Assembly: GCA_005792225.1 (NCBI GenBank)
Contig: SXSP01000375.1
Location: 1-8,724, forward strand
From: Bdellovibrionales bacterium
GTDB taxonomy: Bacteria > Bdellovibrionota > Bdellovibrionia > Bdellovibrionales > JAMPXM01
Direction: 5' to 3'
DNA: 8,724 nucleotides
Position numbers and translations under genes: made by a program. The notes beneath the pieces were generated by a model that was not told where the DNA came from, ran no database searches, and worked only from the letters and a program-made list of their open reading frames with translations. Below, piece by piece: positions 1 to 5,805 of the stretch (position 1 is the first letter of the stretch; each line of letters starts with the position of its first letter).

Positions 1-2
1 CA

Positions 3-1190
3 GCGATTATTCTCTTCGGTACGGGATCAATTCTTTGCGCGGCTTCGCAGTCTCTTACGCAAATCGTTCTTTCTAGAGTTCTGCAGGGATTCGGCGGAGC
101 GATGTTGCTTCCCGTGGGTCGACTCGCGGTTTTACGTTGCTTTCCGAAAGAAAAGTTTCTTGAGGCGATCAGTTTCGTCGCGATTCCGGGTCTCCTCGGT
201 CCCTTAATCGGTCCGACACTCGGTGGCCTCTTGGCAGAGGCAGCTTCGTGGCATTGGATTTTTCTGATCAATATCCCGATCGCGGTCGTCGGTTGTATCG
301 CGACTCGTCTCTACATGCCGCAAATCGAGAGCGCGCCAGCACGCCCCTTTGATGTCTCCGGCTACCTGATGCTCGCAACCACGATGGTGACGATTTCGCT
401 CGCGCTCGAGGGCCTCTCAGGGCTGGGATTTCAGCACGCGACGGTCACTGTTTTGATGGTCTTCGGCCTCGCAGGTCTCATCGGATATGGCCTTCACGCC
501 GCACGCGCAACTGATCCATTGTTCTCACTCGATCTCTTCAAGACCCGTACATTTACGATCGGTTTGGCAGGCAATCTTTTTTCGCGAATCGGAAGTAGTG
601 GCGTCCCTTTTCTCGTTCCCCTGCTCCTTCAACTCAGTCTGGGATATTCGCCCATGCAGGCGGGTCTCACCATGATACCGATCGCCGCTGCCGCGATCCT
701 CGCAAAACGGATCGCGACCCGCGTGATTTTAAAAATCGGATACCGGCGCTTTTTAGTCGTGAACACACTTCTCGTCGGCGGAATGATCGCGAGCTTCGCT
801 TTCATTTCTCGAGAGGAACCAGTTTGGCTGCGAGTGATCCAGCTCGGTCTATTTGGAATTGTGAATTCACTTCAATTTTCGGCGATGAACTCCTTGACGC
901 TTCGAGATCTCGATCCGAGGGGCGCGAGCAGCGGGAACAGTCTTTTTTCGATGGTGCAAATGTTAGCACTCAGCTTCGGTGTTTCGGCTTCCGGCGCTCT
1001 CCTCGCGACTTTCACGGAGCAATACGGTGGACTTCAAAATGGGGTGAACCCGATCAATGCCTTTCATGCGACTTTCGTTTGTATCGGGCTCATGACTTGC
1101 GCATCGGCTTGGATCTTTTGGCAACTCTCACCCACATCTCGGGAAGACAAGAAGCCGCCGAAGGGGCCACAACTCGAGATGCATTCTTGA
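3..1190 (+). CDS. mdtD: MdtD-like DHA2 family MFS exporter (5' end outside window)
   Basis: This is an inner-membrane proton-driven exporter of the 14-helix DHA2 (EmrB/QacA) branch of the major facilitator superfamily. The frame is open from base 3 to the TGA at 1190, giving 395 visible residues; E. coli MdtD is about 470, so roughly the first two helices are missing. The visible part opens in a helix, then shows the helix-4 signature SRVLQGFGGAMLLPVGR and the antiporter motif C region GPLIGPTLGG, followed by SWHWIFLINIP. Further on come LFSLDLFKTRTF, SPMQAGLTMIP and ASSGNSLFSM. These blocks match my memory of E. coli MdtD closely and in order, so the subfamily call is firm. The substrate is unknown: MdtD sits beside mdtABC in enterobacteria, but the neighbours to the left cannot be seen here. 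The tail after the last helix is short and charged. No intrinsic terminator is evident after the stop. Confidence 0.9.
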   Translation, partial: AIILFGTGSILCAASQSLTQIVLSRVLQGFGGAMLLPVGRLAVLRCFPKEKFLEAISFVAIPGLLGPLIGPTLGGLLAEAASWHWIFLINIPIAVVGCIATRLYMPQIESAPARPFDVSGYLMLATTMVTISLALEGLSGLGFQHATVTVLMVFGLAGLIGYGLHAARATDPLFSLDLFKTRTFTIGLAGNLFSRIGSSGVPFLVPLLLQLSLGYSPMQAGLTMIPIAAAAILAKRIATRVILKIGYRRFLVVNTLLVGGMIASFAFISREEPVWLRVIQLGLFGIVNSLQFSAMNSLTLRDLDPRGASSGNSLFSMVQMLALSFGVSASGALLATFTEQYGGLQNGVNPINAFHATFVCIGLMTCASAWIFWQLSPTSREDKKPPKGPQLEMHS

Positions 1191-1394
1191 TCCGACGAAA
1201 TCGATTTATTTTTTTTGCCGGAAATTCCGAATTCCAGCTGGCTAAAGTTTGAGCGCATTCACTTCGCCGGCGTCGTGTTTATTCCACTAGAGCCGCTTAT
1301 TTTTTTGACAAAAGAATTTTGCCCAAGACCAACGTCCCAAATGAAGACTGTCGGCATGGATACCTTGGGCTTTGGCCCACTCCTTGGCAAACTG

Positions 1395-1408
1395 GTTCGA
1401 GCTCGAAC
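1395..1408. promoter_or_regulatory. 14-bp perfect palindrome, candidate operator
   Basis: GTTCGAGCTCGAAC reads the same on both strands. It lies 58 bp before the start codon of the secreted beta-helix protein, where an operator for a dimeric regulator would be expected. I see no second copy in the window. Operator function is inferred from symmetry and position only; the binding protein is unknown. Confidence 0.35.
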
Positions 1409-1454
1409 AAATGGACTGGTCAGTAACATCAAACACCAATGCAATTTGGATTTC

Positions 1455-1460
1455 GGAGGA
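1455..1460 (+). promoter_or_regulatory. Ribosome-binding site of the beta-helix gene
   Basis: GGAGGA followed by a 6-nt spacer (tcaaga) and ATG at 1467. This decides the start: it places a clean Sec signal peptide at the N-terminus and excludes the longer reading from 1215. Confidence 0.8.
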
Positions 1461-1466
1461 TCAAGA

Positions 1467-3425
1467 ATGAACCCACGAAAGAAAAACATCTTCACAACTG
1501 CCTGGTTGAGCCTGCTCGCCGCAGCCACCACATTCAGTGCGAGTTCAGCGCTAGCTGCTCTCACTAAAGTCGAAAATAGCGCGGCTGGATGGACCTATGT
1601 CAACTTCCCCCGATACAGTGATTCACCCCTCTCCGGCGGAAATGGCAATGGCGGCTACTACAATGGCGGAAGCGCCACGTACACCTTTACGGGTGACACC
1701 GTCCAAGTTTGGGTTTGGAAAGGCCCAGATGGCGGCCGACTCGAGGTGTTTGTTGACAACGTCTCGCGCGGAGTCTTCTCGCAAAGCGGATCGCGCGATC
1801 AGTACAATCAACTCCTCACTTCGATTACCGGTCTCTCAAACACTCGCCACACCCTGAGACTCGTGGCGAGAAGCTCGGATTGGAATATGTTCGACTACAT
1901 CATGGTCGGAACAAGCGGCACGTCGCCGACACCGACGCCAACTCCGCGTCCTCCAACTCCGACGCCGACGGCAACACCACGTCCTCCGACTCCGACGCCT
2001 ACGGCAACACCACGTCCTCCGACACCTACGCCTACGGCAACTCCGCGTCCTCCGACGCCTACACCAACGGCAACTCCGCGTCCTCCGACGCCTACACCAA
2101 CGGCAACTCCGCGTCCTCCGACTCCTACTCCGACGGCAACACCCACTCCTCCCGCAGGAAGCGCCTTCTACGTTTCGCCTTCCGGAAACGACAATAACGC
2201 CGGGACGCTCGCAGCTCCCTTCCGCACTCTAACTCGCGCACAAACCGCGATGCGCGGATCAACCACAAAAACGACTTACTTGCGTGCGGGTGTTTACACA
2301 CTTGCGAGCCAAGCGGATTGCATCGACAGCTCTCCTTGCGGCTTGAAGATGGACAATCGTGATAACGGCCAAACTTGGTCAAACTATCCGCCGGATGGCT
2401 ACGACAGCGCGATCATTGACGGCCAGTCGACGGGCGCTAACGGACTGTGGACGGTGATCAGCTTGGACGAAGTCGACAACATCACGTTCAATGGATTTGT
2501 GATCCGTAACTTCCAATACGCGGGCATCAACGCGGATGGCGGAAGAAACCTCACAGTTCGTTACATGCATATTCATAACTCGACTTATACGCCTGACAAC
2601 GACAACCCGGGCGCAGTCTCGTTCTACGGCATGAACAACGCAAAGATCTTGAACAACGTCATCCACGACACTCAGGGATTTGCGATCACCGCGAATAATT
2701 TCAACGGTGATATCTCGGGTATGACCGTCGACGGGAATATGGTTTACAACGCATGTAAGAACTCGGCCGACTGCGGTGCGATCTATATGTTCGACGGCCT
2801 CAAACTTGCGACGAATATTCGTTGGACGAACAACTACGTTCTCGACGGCGCGCTCAAGGGTGTTCCGGGCACGGGTGCCGGATCGGCGCTTTACGCTGAC
2901 GACTGCTCATCCAACATCACCATGTCCGGTAACGTTCTCCGAGGCGCGAACGGCTCGAACACGATTCACCTTCACGGTGGAGACAACTTGAACGTAACGA
3001 ACAACATCATCGATCTCGGAACAAATCCGCTCCGTTCGACTTTCATCTTCCAGACGGTTGACGAAGGCGGATGCGCGGACATGCGCATGGCGAACATAAG
3101 AACAACGAACAACATCGTTGTCGGTAACTGGTCTGGCCCCGGTTCCGGCAGCGGCTTCTTAGACGACGTTATGCCGCAGAACATGCCGATCATCGAGGCG
3201 AACAACTACTTCAACTACGGCTCCGGAAGTTTCGAGCAGGTGGATACGATCCCCGATCGGAACCCCCGCTTCTTGAACCCGCAGTTGAGTGGCTACAACT
3301 ACGTCCTCGCTCCTTCGAGCCCGGTGCGTAGCGCTCCCGTGAACTTCCAGTCAATCCCCACTTCATGGGGCTGGCCGGGGTACCAACCGCCGACGACAGG
3401 CACTCAGCCGGTCGTTCCTCGCTAA
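1467..3425 (+). CDS. Secreted CBM-like / right-handed beta-helix protein with Thr-Pro repeat linker
   Basis: A 652-residue exported protein of unknown substrate. Residues 1-30 form a Sec signal peptide: basic MNPRKKN, a hydrophobic core and a likely cleavage after SALA. Residues about 32-150 look like a beta-sandwich of carbohydrate-binding-module type (blocks TYTFTGDTVQVWVWKGPDGG and LEVFVDNVSRGVF). Residues 153-230 are a Thr/Pro linker with six copies of TPRPPTPTPTA. From 234 on, YVSPSGNDNNAGTLAAPFRT is the usual opening of pectate-lyase-like parallel beta-helix proteins, followed by many Asn-rich coils such as ILNNVIHD and NVTNNIIDLG up to about 600. About six cysteines in the helix part suggest disulfides formed in the periplasm or outside. 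Known relatives are polysaccharide lyases, glycosidases, epimerases and adhesins; I cannot name catalytic residues, so an enzyme role is only inferred. It appears to be a single-gene unit with its own leader and terminator. Confidence 0.85.
   Translation: MNPRKKNIFTTAWLSLLAAATTFSASSALAALTKVENSAAGWTYVNFPRYSDSPLSGGNGNGGYYNGGSATYTFTGDTVQVWVWKGPDGGRLEVFVDNVSRGVFSQSGSRDQYNQLLTSITGLSNTRHTLRLVARSSDWNMFDYIMVGTSGTSPTPTPTPRPPTPTPTATPRPPTPTPTATPRPPTPTPTATPRPPTPTPTATPRPPTPTPTATPRPPTPTPTATPTPPAGSAFYVSPSGNDNNAGTLAAPFRTLTRAQTAMRGSTTKTTYLRAGVYTLASQADCIDSSPCGLKMDNRDNGQTWSNYPPDGYDSAIIDGQSTGANGLWTVISLDEVDNITFNGFVIRNFQYAGINADGGRNLTVRYMHIHNSTYTPDNDNPGAVSFYGMNNAKILNNVIHDTQGFAITANNFNGDISGMTVDGNMVYNACKNSADCGAIYMFDGLKLATNIRWTNNYVLDGALKGVPGTGAGSALYADDCSSNITMSGNVLRGANGSNTIHLHGGDNLNVTNNIIDLGTNPLRSTFIFQTVDEGGCADMRMANIRTTNNIVVGNWSGPGSGSGFLDDVMPQNMPIIEANNYFNYGSGSFEQVDTIPDRNPRFLNPQLSGYNYVLAPSSPVRSAPVNFQSIPTSWGWPGYQPPTTGTQPVVPR
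1941..2138 (+). repeat. Six tandem 33-bp repeats encoding TPRPPTPTPTA
   Basis: Six in-frame 33-bp units at 1941-1973, 1974-2006, 2007-2039, 2040-2072, 2073-2105 and 2106-2138 all encode the same 11 residues. They differ only at synonymous positions, and units 4 and 5 are identical over all 33 bases, which points to a recent duplication. The array is the interdomain linker of the secreted beta-helix protein. Length changes by whole units would keep the frame. Because it is built of 3-base-periodic C/G-rich codons, several other frames stay open across it without being genes. Confidence 0.95.
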
Positions 3426-3455
3426 CGCCTGATCCTCTAGTAAAAGAGGTTGGGC

Positions 3456-3493
3456 AAAAAGGACCGCGCTCTGATCGAGCCGGTCCTTTTTTT
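3456..3493. terminator. Intrinsic terminator, probably bidirectional
   Basis: The stem GGACCG (3461-3466) pairs with CGGTCC (3481-3486). It extends inward through GCTC/GAGC across one bulged C, leaving a 5-nt loop. It is followed by seven T on the + strand and flanked by five A on the left, so it has a T-run on the other strand too. It ends the beta-helix transcript 30 bp after its stop and can also stop the convergent reductase transcript. Confidence 0.9.
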
Positions 3494-3663
3494 ATTCTAA
3501 ACTGCTCGTGTGATTCGGTCGGAGGCGCCCGATTTCGTTTTGAACGAGAACCATTTTGACCCCGAGATCAAGTCTTTCAACAACAACCAAAGGGGCCAAT
3601 TTGGGAGAGACGTCGTTCCACGCGAATCGAAGAGACGCGTGGGGATTCAAATGACATTTTCGA

Positions 3664-4764
3664 TTATGCTGAGAACTCGGTCGGACGATCGGTCGAAAGC
3701 CCATAGCCCAAGATTGCGCGCACCTGGCTTGCCACGGCAGCTTCATTTAAACCTTGGAACTCGCACCCGACTTCTCTCAAAAGTTTTTCAGTTTTGAATT
3801 GCCACTGAGCCGAGATGAGGCGCTTCAGGTGGGAGACCGTGCGATCCAACCGGCGATCATACATTGTTACAGGTTTGCCGAACGCCACGCCTACGCCAGT
3901 CGTCTGCGCTATGATCTCTAAGTGCTTTATGGCTGGAAGAGGTTGGGAATGCGTGCAATGGAAAATCTCGAATTGCGAAGTAGTCTGCGGACGAGCGGAA
4001 AGTGCAAGTGCTGCTTGAACGACCTCATCAACACAGATGGTATGCACGAGTGCGGTCGGATCGAGTTCGACGCAGATTTCTTTCAACCGAAGTTTGCTCG
4101 CCATATGAAAGGCTTTAACGAACGTGTTGTAGCCGAAGTGGTTTCCATTCGACCAGAACGTCTGGGTATGGCCGAGGATCGACGACGGCCGCAGGATAGT
4201 GACCGGGAGAGATGACTGATGAGCGGCGCCAGCGAGAACATTCTCAGCGCACCATTTCGATGAATGGTACGGGGTCGGAAGGTTTGGCGTCGGGTGTAAT
4301 GCTTCCTCGCCCACGCCGCCACCGATGCCTGCCGAATAAATAGTCGAGACAAAATAAAATCTGCGGCAAGCTTTGAGGTTGCTCACGCACCATGTGTAAA
4401 AATTTGAGGTCGCATGGAGATTTACCGCCATCGAAATTTCGGCATCTTCGAGTGCGTAACTCATGTGAGCGGCACAATGCCAAACCTCGTCGACATCCGC
4501 GGCCTCTTTAGAAATAGCATCTGATTTCAGGAGTTCGGTCATCTCTCCGGAACTCACTTTCAGTCGGGATAGATCTTCATCAGTGAGTTCGACGCTAAAG
4601 GCTTGAGCCGCATTCAAGAGTGCCGTACGCGCCCGAGATCCGTCTAAGTCACGCCGGCCCCAGCACCAGACCTTATCGCCACGTTTCAGGAAGCTGAGGG
4701 CAAGTGAACTGCCGAGAAAGCCAGTGACTCCGGTCATTAAAATCGTTTTCAGGGCGACCTCCAT
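3664..4764 (-). CDS. Extended short-chain dehydrogenase/reductase, NAD(P)-binding (thioester-reductase-like)
   Basis: A cytosolic NAD(P)-dependent oxidoreductase or epimerase of the extended SDR superfamily, 366 residues from ATG 4764. The N-terminal Rossmann motif TGVTGFLG (residues 11-18) fits TGxxGxxG. VDEVWHCAAH (91-100) is the conserved strand-4 region. Ser140/Thr141 in FVSTIYSAG and YHSSK (166-170) give the catalytic Ser/Thr, Tyr and Lys. RPSSILG (192-198) and LVHTICVDEVVQAAL (239-253) are typical substrate-side blocks. The pattern is closest to the male-sterility/thioester-reductase type (NAD_binding_4), which reduces acyl thioesters, but no acyl-carrier or adenylation domain is attached and nothing nearby names the substrate. 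The start is uncertain: GGAGGT at 4757-4762 lies just inside this reading and is well placed for a CTG start at 4752, giving LKTILMTG. A TTG at 4845 would add 27 residues of poor character. It ends in TAA, convergent with the beta-helix gene. Confidence 0.8.
   Translation of the reverse strand: MEVALKTILMTGVTGFLGSSLALSFLKRGDKVWCWGRRDLDGSRARTALLNAAQAFSVELTDEDLSRLKVSSGEMTELLKSDAISKEAADVDEVWHCAAHMSYALEDAEISMAVNLHATSNFYTWCVSNLKACRRFYFVSTIYSAGIGGGVGEEALHPTPNLPTPYHSSKWCAENVLAGAAHQSSLPVTILRPSSILGHTQTFWSNGNHFGYNTFVKAFHMASKLRLKEICVELDPTALVHTICVDEVVQAALALSARPQTTSQFEIFHCTHSQPLPAIKHLEIIAQTTGVGVAFGKPVTMYDRRLDRTVSHLKRLISAQWQFKTEKLLREVGCEFQGLNEAAVASQVRAILGYGLSTDRPTEFSA
4757..4762 (-). promoter_or_regulatory. 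Shine-Dalgarno inside the reductase N-terminus
   Basis: On the - strand GGAGGT is followed by cgcc and then CTG (4752-4750), in frame with the reductase. It overlaps the ATG at 4764 and so cannot serve it. It is about 19 nt from the next ATG at 4737, too far for normal use. It therefore favours initiation at the CTG. Confidence 0.5.
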
Positions 4765-4950
4765 AAGTGCGCGGTTCGCAAAATGTGTGTAGAAAAATAC
4801 AAAACTTACCCTCCCGAGGCATGCGAAAAGATTGTTAAACCGCAAATCAGGACCTCAGTCGCGCAGAAATAAATTGATATTGTTTATAACGGAGGCGAAC
4901 TTGCGGTTCGTTTGAAAGTGACGTTGGGAAGAACGCGTGGAGACGACGAA

Positions 4951-4987
4951 CAATAAAAAAGGCAGCCACGGGCTGCCTTTTTTATTG
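4951..4987. terminator. Perfect bidirectional terminator after tRNA-Pro
   Basis: A 17-bp perfect inverted repeat, CAATAAAAAAGGCAGCC at 4951-4967 and its exact complement at 4971-4987, is separated by only three bases (acg). It gives a GC stem flanked by A- and T-runs on both sides. It lies 8 bp beyond the tRNA 3' end and is an intrinsic terminator for the - strand tRNA. It also separates the tRNA from the reductase further along the same strand. Confidence 0.95.
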
Positions 4988-4995
4988 TTTCGAAA

Positions 4996-5072
4996 TGGTC
5001 GGCGCGACTGGATTTGAACCAGCGACCTCTTGCACCCCAAGCAAGTGCTCTACCAAGCTGAGCCACGCGCCG
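4996..5072 (-). tRNA. tRNA-Pro (anticodon GGG)
   Basis: A 77-nt tRNA with an encoded CCA end. The acceptor arms CGGCGCG and CGCGCCG pair fully, followed by discriminator A and CCA (plus-strand tgg at 4996-4998). The D arm is GCTC/GAGC. The anticodon stem CTTGC/GCAAG encloses the loop TTGGGGT, so the anticodon is GGG, reading CCC and CCU. The T arm is GCTGG-TTCAAAT-CCAGT. It follows the pheT-ihfA-merR block, a place where tRNA-Pro is also found in pseudomonads and relatives, and is flanked by its own promoter-like sequence and terminator. Confidence 0.97.
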
Positions 5073-5093
5073 TCATGAACGTAAGAGTCACCG

Positions 5094-5122
5094 AATCTAG
5101 GAGATGGGCTCGCAGCTGGCAA
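5094..5122 (-). promoter_or_regulatory. Sigma-70-type promoter for tRNA-Pro
   Basis: On the - strand TTGCCA (-35, 5117-5122) and TAGATT (-10, 5094-5099) are separated by exactly 17 bp. A start near 5087 would leave a leader of about 15 nt before the mature tRNA 5' end at 5072. The position between the barrel-gene stop and the tRNA supports the call, although read-through from pheT-ihfA-merR is also possible. Confidence 0.55.
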
Positions 5123-5147
5123 GGAAAATTCCCGCCCAAACGATGGC

Positions 5148-5777
5148 TTAAAAGTACGCTTTTAATGAGAATTGCCAGCCCGACATAAAGCCCGCGCGGG
5201 ATTCGTAGGTATTAGGCCCGTCGTTCGTTGATTTTCCGCGCAGACTCATGGCGCGGAGCAAGGCTTCAATGCCGACGTGCGGGCTGAACTCCCAGCCGAA
5301 GCCCAGTTGAGCACCCACACCGCCCGTTACCGAACTCAAGGCAACTGGAGGATTACTGATGATCCCGCCGGTGACGTTCATCCCGAGCGGGATATAGAAG
5401 TGTTCCCACTTGTAGACAGCACTTACGTAAAGGGTGCGCAGGTCAATGGCGGAATTCGTAAAACGCGCACTCCCCGTCATCGCACCGGAGTTCTCCATGC
5501 TCTCGATCTTGCGCTGCCCGTCGATCATGAGTCCGACCTGCACGCCCCAGGCACGAGGCGCGGTGTAGTCGGCTTCGAGCTGAAGTCCCCAGGCGCGCTC
5601 CAACTTATATTTGGATTTGTAGGTCATGTTGTTGAACTGCGCCTCGCCAAAGGTGAGCGTATCGGCGAAACTATGGTAGAGCCCTCCGCCGAAGCGCCAC
5701 TTCCGTTCCGACGACTCACCCTCCGCATGCGCGGAGACACTAAACAAAATAAATAGAATGAAAAGGAAAGCTCTCAT
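5148..5777 (-). CDS. Small outer-membrane beta-barrel protein
   Basis: A 209-residue exported protein of unknown function. It starts with a Sec signal peptide (MRAFLFILFILFSVSAHA, cut before EGES), leaving about 190 residues. The mature part alternates polar and hydrophobic residues in short strands rich in Gly and aromatics, such as RAWGVQVGLMIDGQ, RTLYVSAVYKWEHFYIPLG and GGVGAQLGFGWEF. It ends SLKAYF, with the terminal aromatic recognised by the BAM assembly machinery. The size suits an 8-stranded OmpA/OmpX-like barrel with no attached periplasmic domain. The second ATG (5777) is chosen over the one at 5783 because GAAGGGGG sits 6 nt before it and directly abuts the earlier ATG. The gene begins 18 bp after the MerR-family regulator and is probably in its operon. 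Transport, adhesion or structural roles are all open. Confidence 0.8.
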   Translation of the reverse strand: MRAFLFILFILFSVSAHAEGESSERKWRFGGGLYHSFADTLTFGEAQFNNMTYKSKYKLERAWGLQLEADYTAPRAWGVQVGLMIDGQRKIESMENSGAMTGSARFTNSAIDLRTLYVSAVYKWEHFYIPLGMNVTGGIISNPPVALSSVTGGVGAQLGFGWEFSPHVGIEALLRAMSLRGKSTNDGPNTYESRAGFMSGWQFSLKAYF

Positions 5778-5787
5778 GCCCATCCCC

Positions 5788-5805
5788 CTTCGCTTTTAAG
5801 CGAAG
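5788..5805 (-). promoter_or_regulatory. Hairpin over merR stop codon and barrel-gene ribosome-binding site
   Basis: CTTCGCTT and AAGCGAAG form a perfect 8-base inverted repeat with two central bases. The TAA stop of the MerR gene (5796-5798) lies at the centre. On the - strand the 3' arm GCGAAG runs directly into GGGGG, so the stem covers the start of the barrel gene's Shine-Dalgarno. It has no T-run and so is not an intrinsic terminator. Ribosomes ending on the MerR message would open it, which suggests translational coupling (inference). Confidence 0.5.

Larger units (their letters stand above)
1191..1466 (+). other. Non-coding leader between exporter and beta-helix gene
   Basis: These 276 bp lie between the exporter stop and the beta-helix gene. 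They hold two T-tracts (about 1206-1216 and 1299-1306) without a convincing hairpin before either. A perfect -35 hexamer TTGACA lies at 1305-1310, but no good -10 lies at the proper spacing. Short inverted repeats occur at 1321-1379 and a 14-bp palindrome at 1395-1408. The frame of the downstream gene stays open back to 1215, but that stretch has no protein-like character and lies upstream of both the ribosome-binding site and the signal peptide, so I treat it as untranslated. The promoter of the beta-helix gene should be here but cannot be placed. Confidence 0.5.

Noticed and set aside
1305..1333. A sigma-70 promoter built on TTGACA at 1305
   Set aside because: No acceptable -10 hexamer at 16-18 bp spacing (accaac or neighbours); noted only as a lone -35 match.
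1215..1466. An N-terminal extension of the beta-helix protein starting at 1215
   Set aside because: It would bury the Sec signal peptide at residue 85, lacks protein-like composition, and the good GGAGGA site serves the ATG at 1467.
1895..2146. An open - strand frame of Gly/Val/Ala repeats, and + strand frames rich in Ser/Asp/Asn over the same stretch (1880-2197)
   Set aside because: They are by-products of the 33-bp repeat array in the linker of the beta-helix gene; the length is a multiple of three and no codon in the array is a stop in these frames. No ribosome-binding site and no family resemblance.
3618..3642. Hairpin CCACGCG / CGCGTGG with an 11-nt loop downstream of the reductase stop
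   Set aside because: No T-run on either side, so not an intrinsic terminator; the structure at 3456-3493 already serves both convergent genes.
3510..3797. A possible 95-residue + strand gene in and beyond the convergent intergenic region
   Set aside because: Its second half lies antisense to the reductase C-terminus, it has no ribosome-binding site, and its sequence resembles no family I recognise.
5277..5756. Long + strand frames opposite the barrel gene and the MerR gene (5277-5756, 5865-6428)
   Set aside because: Both are complements of well-supported genes with signal-peptide/barrel and helix-turn-helix signatures; the + strand translations are Arg/Leu-rich and featureless.
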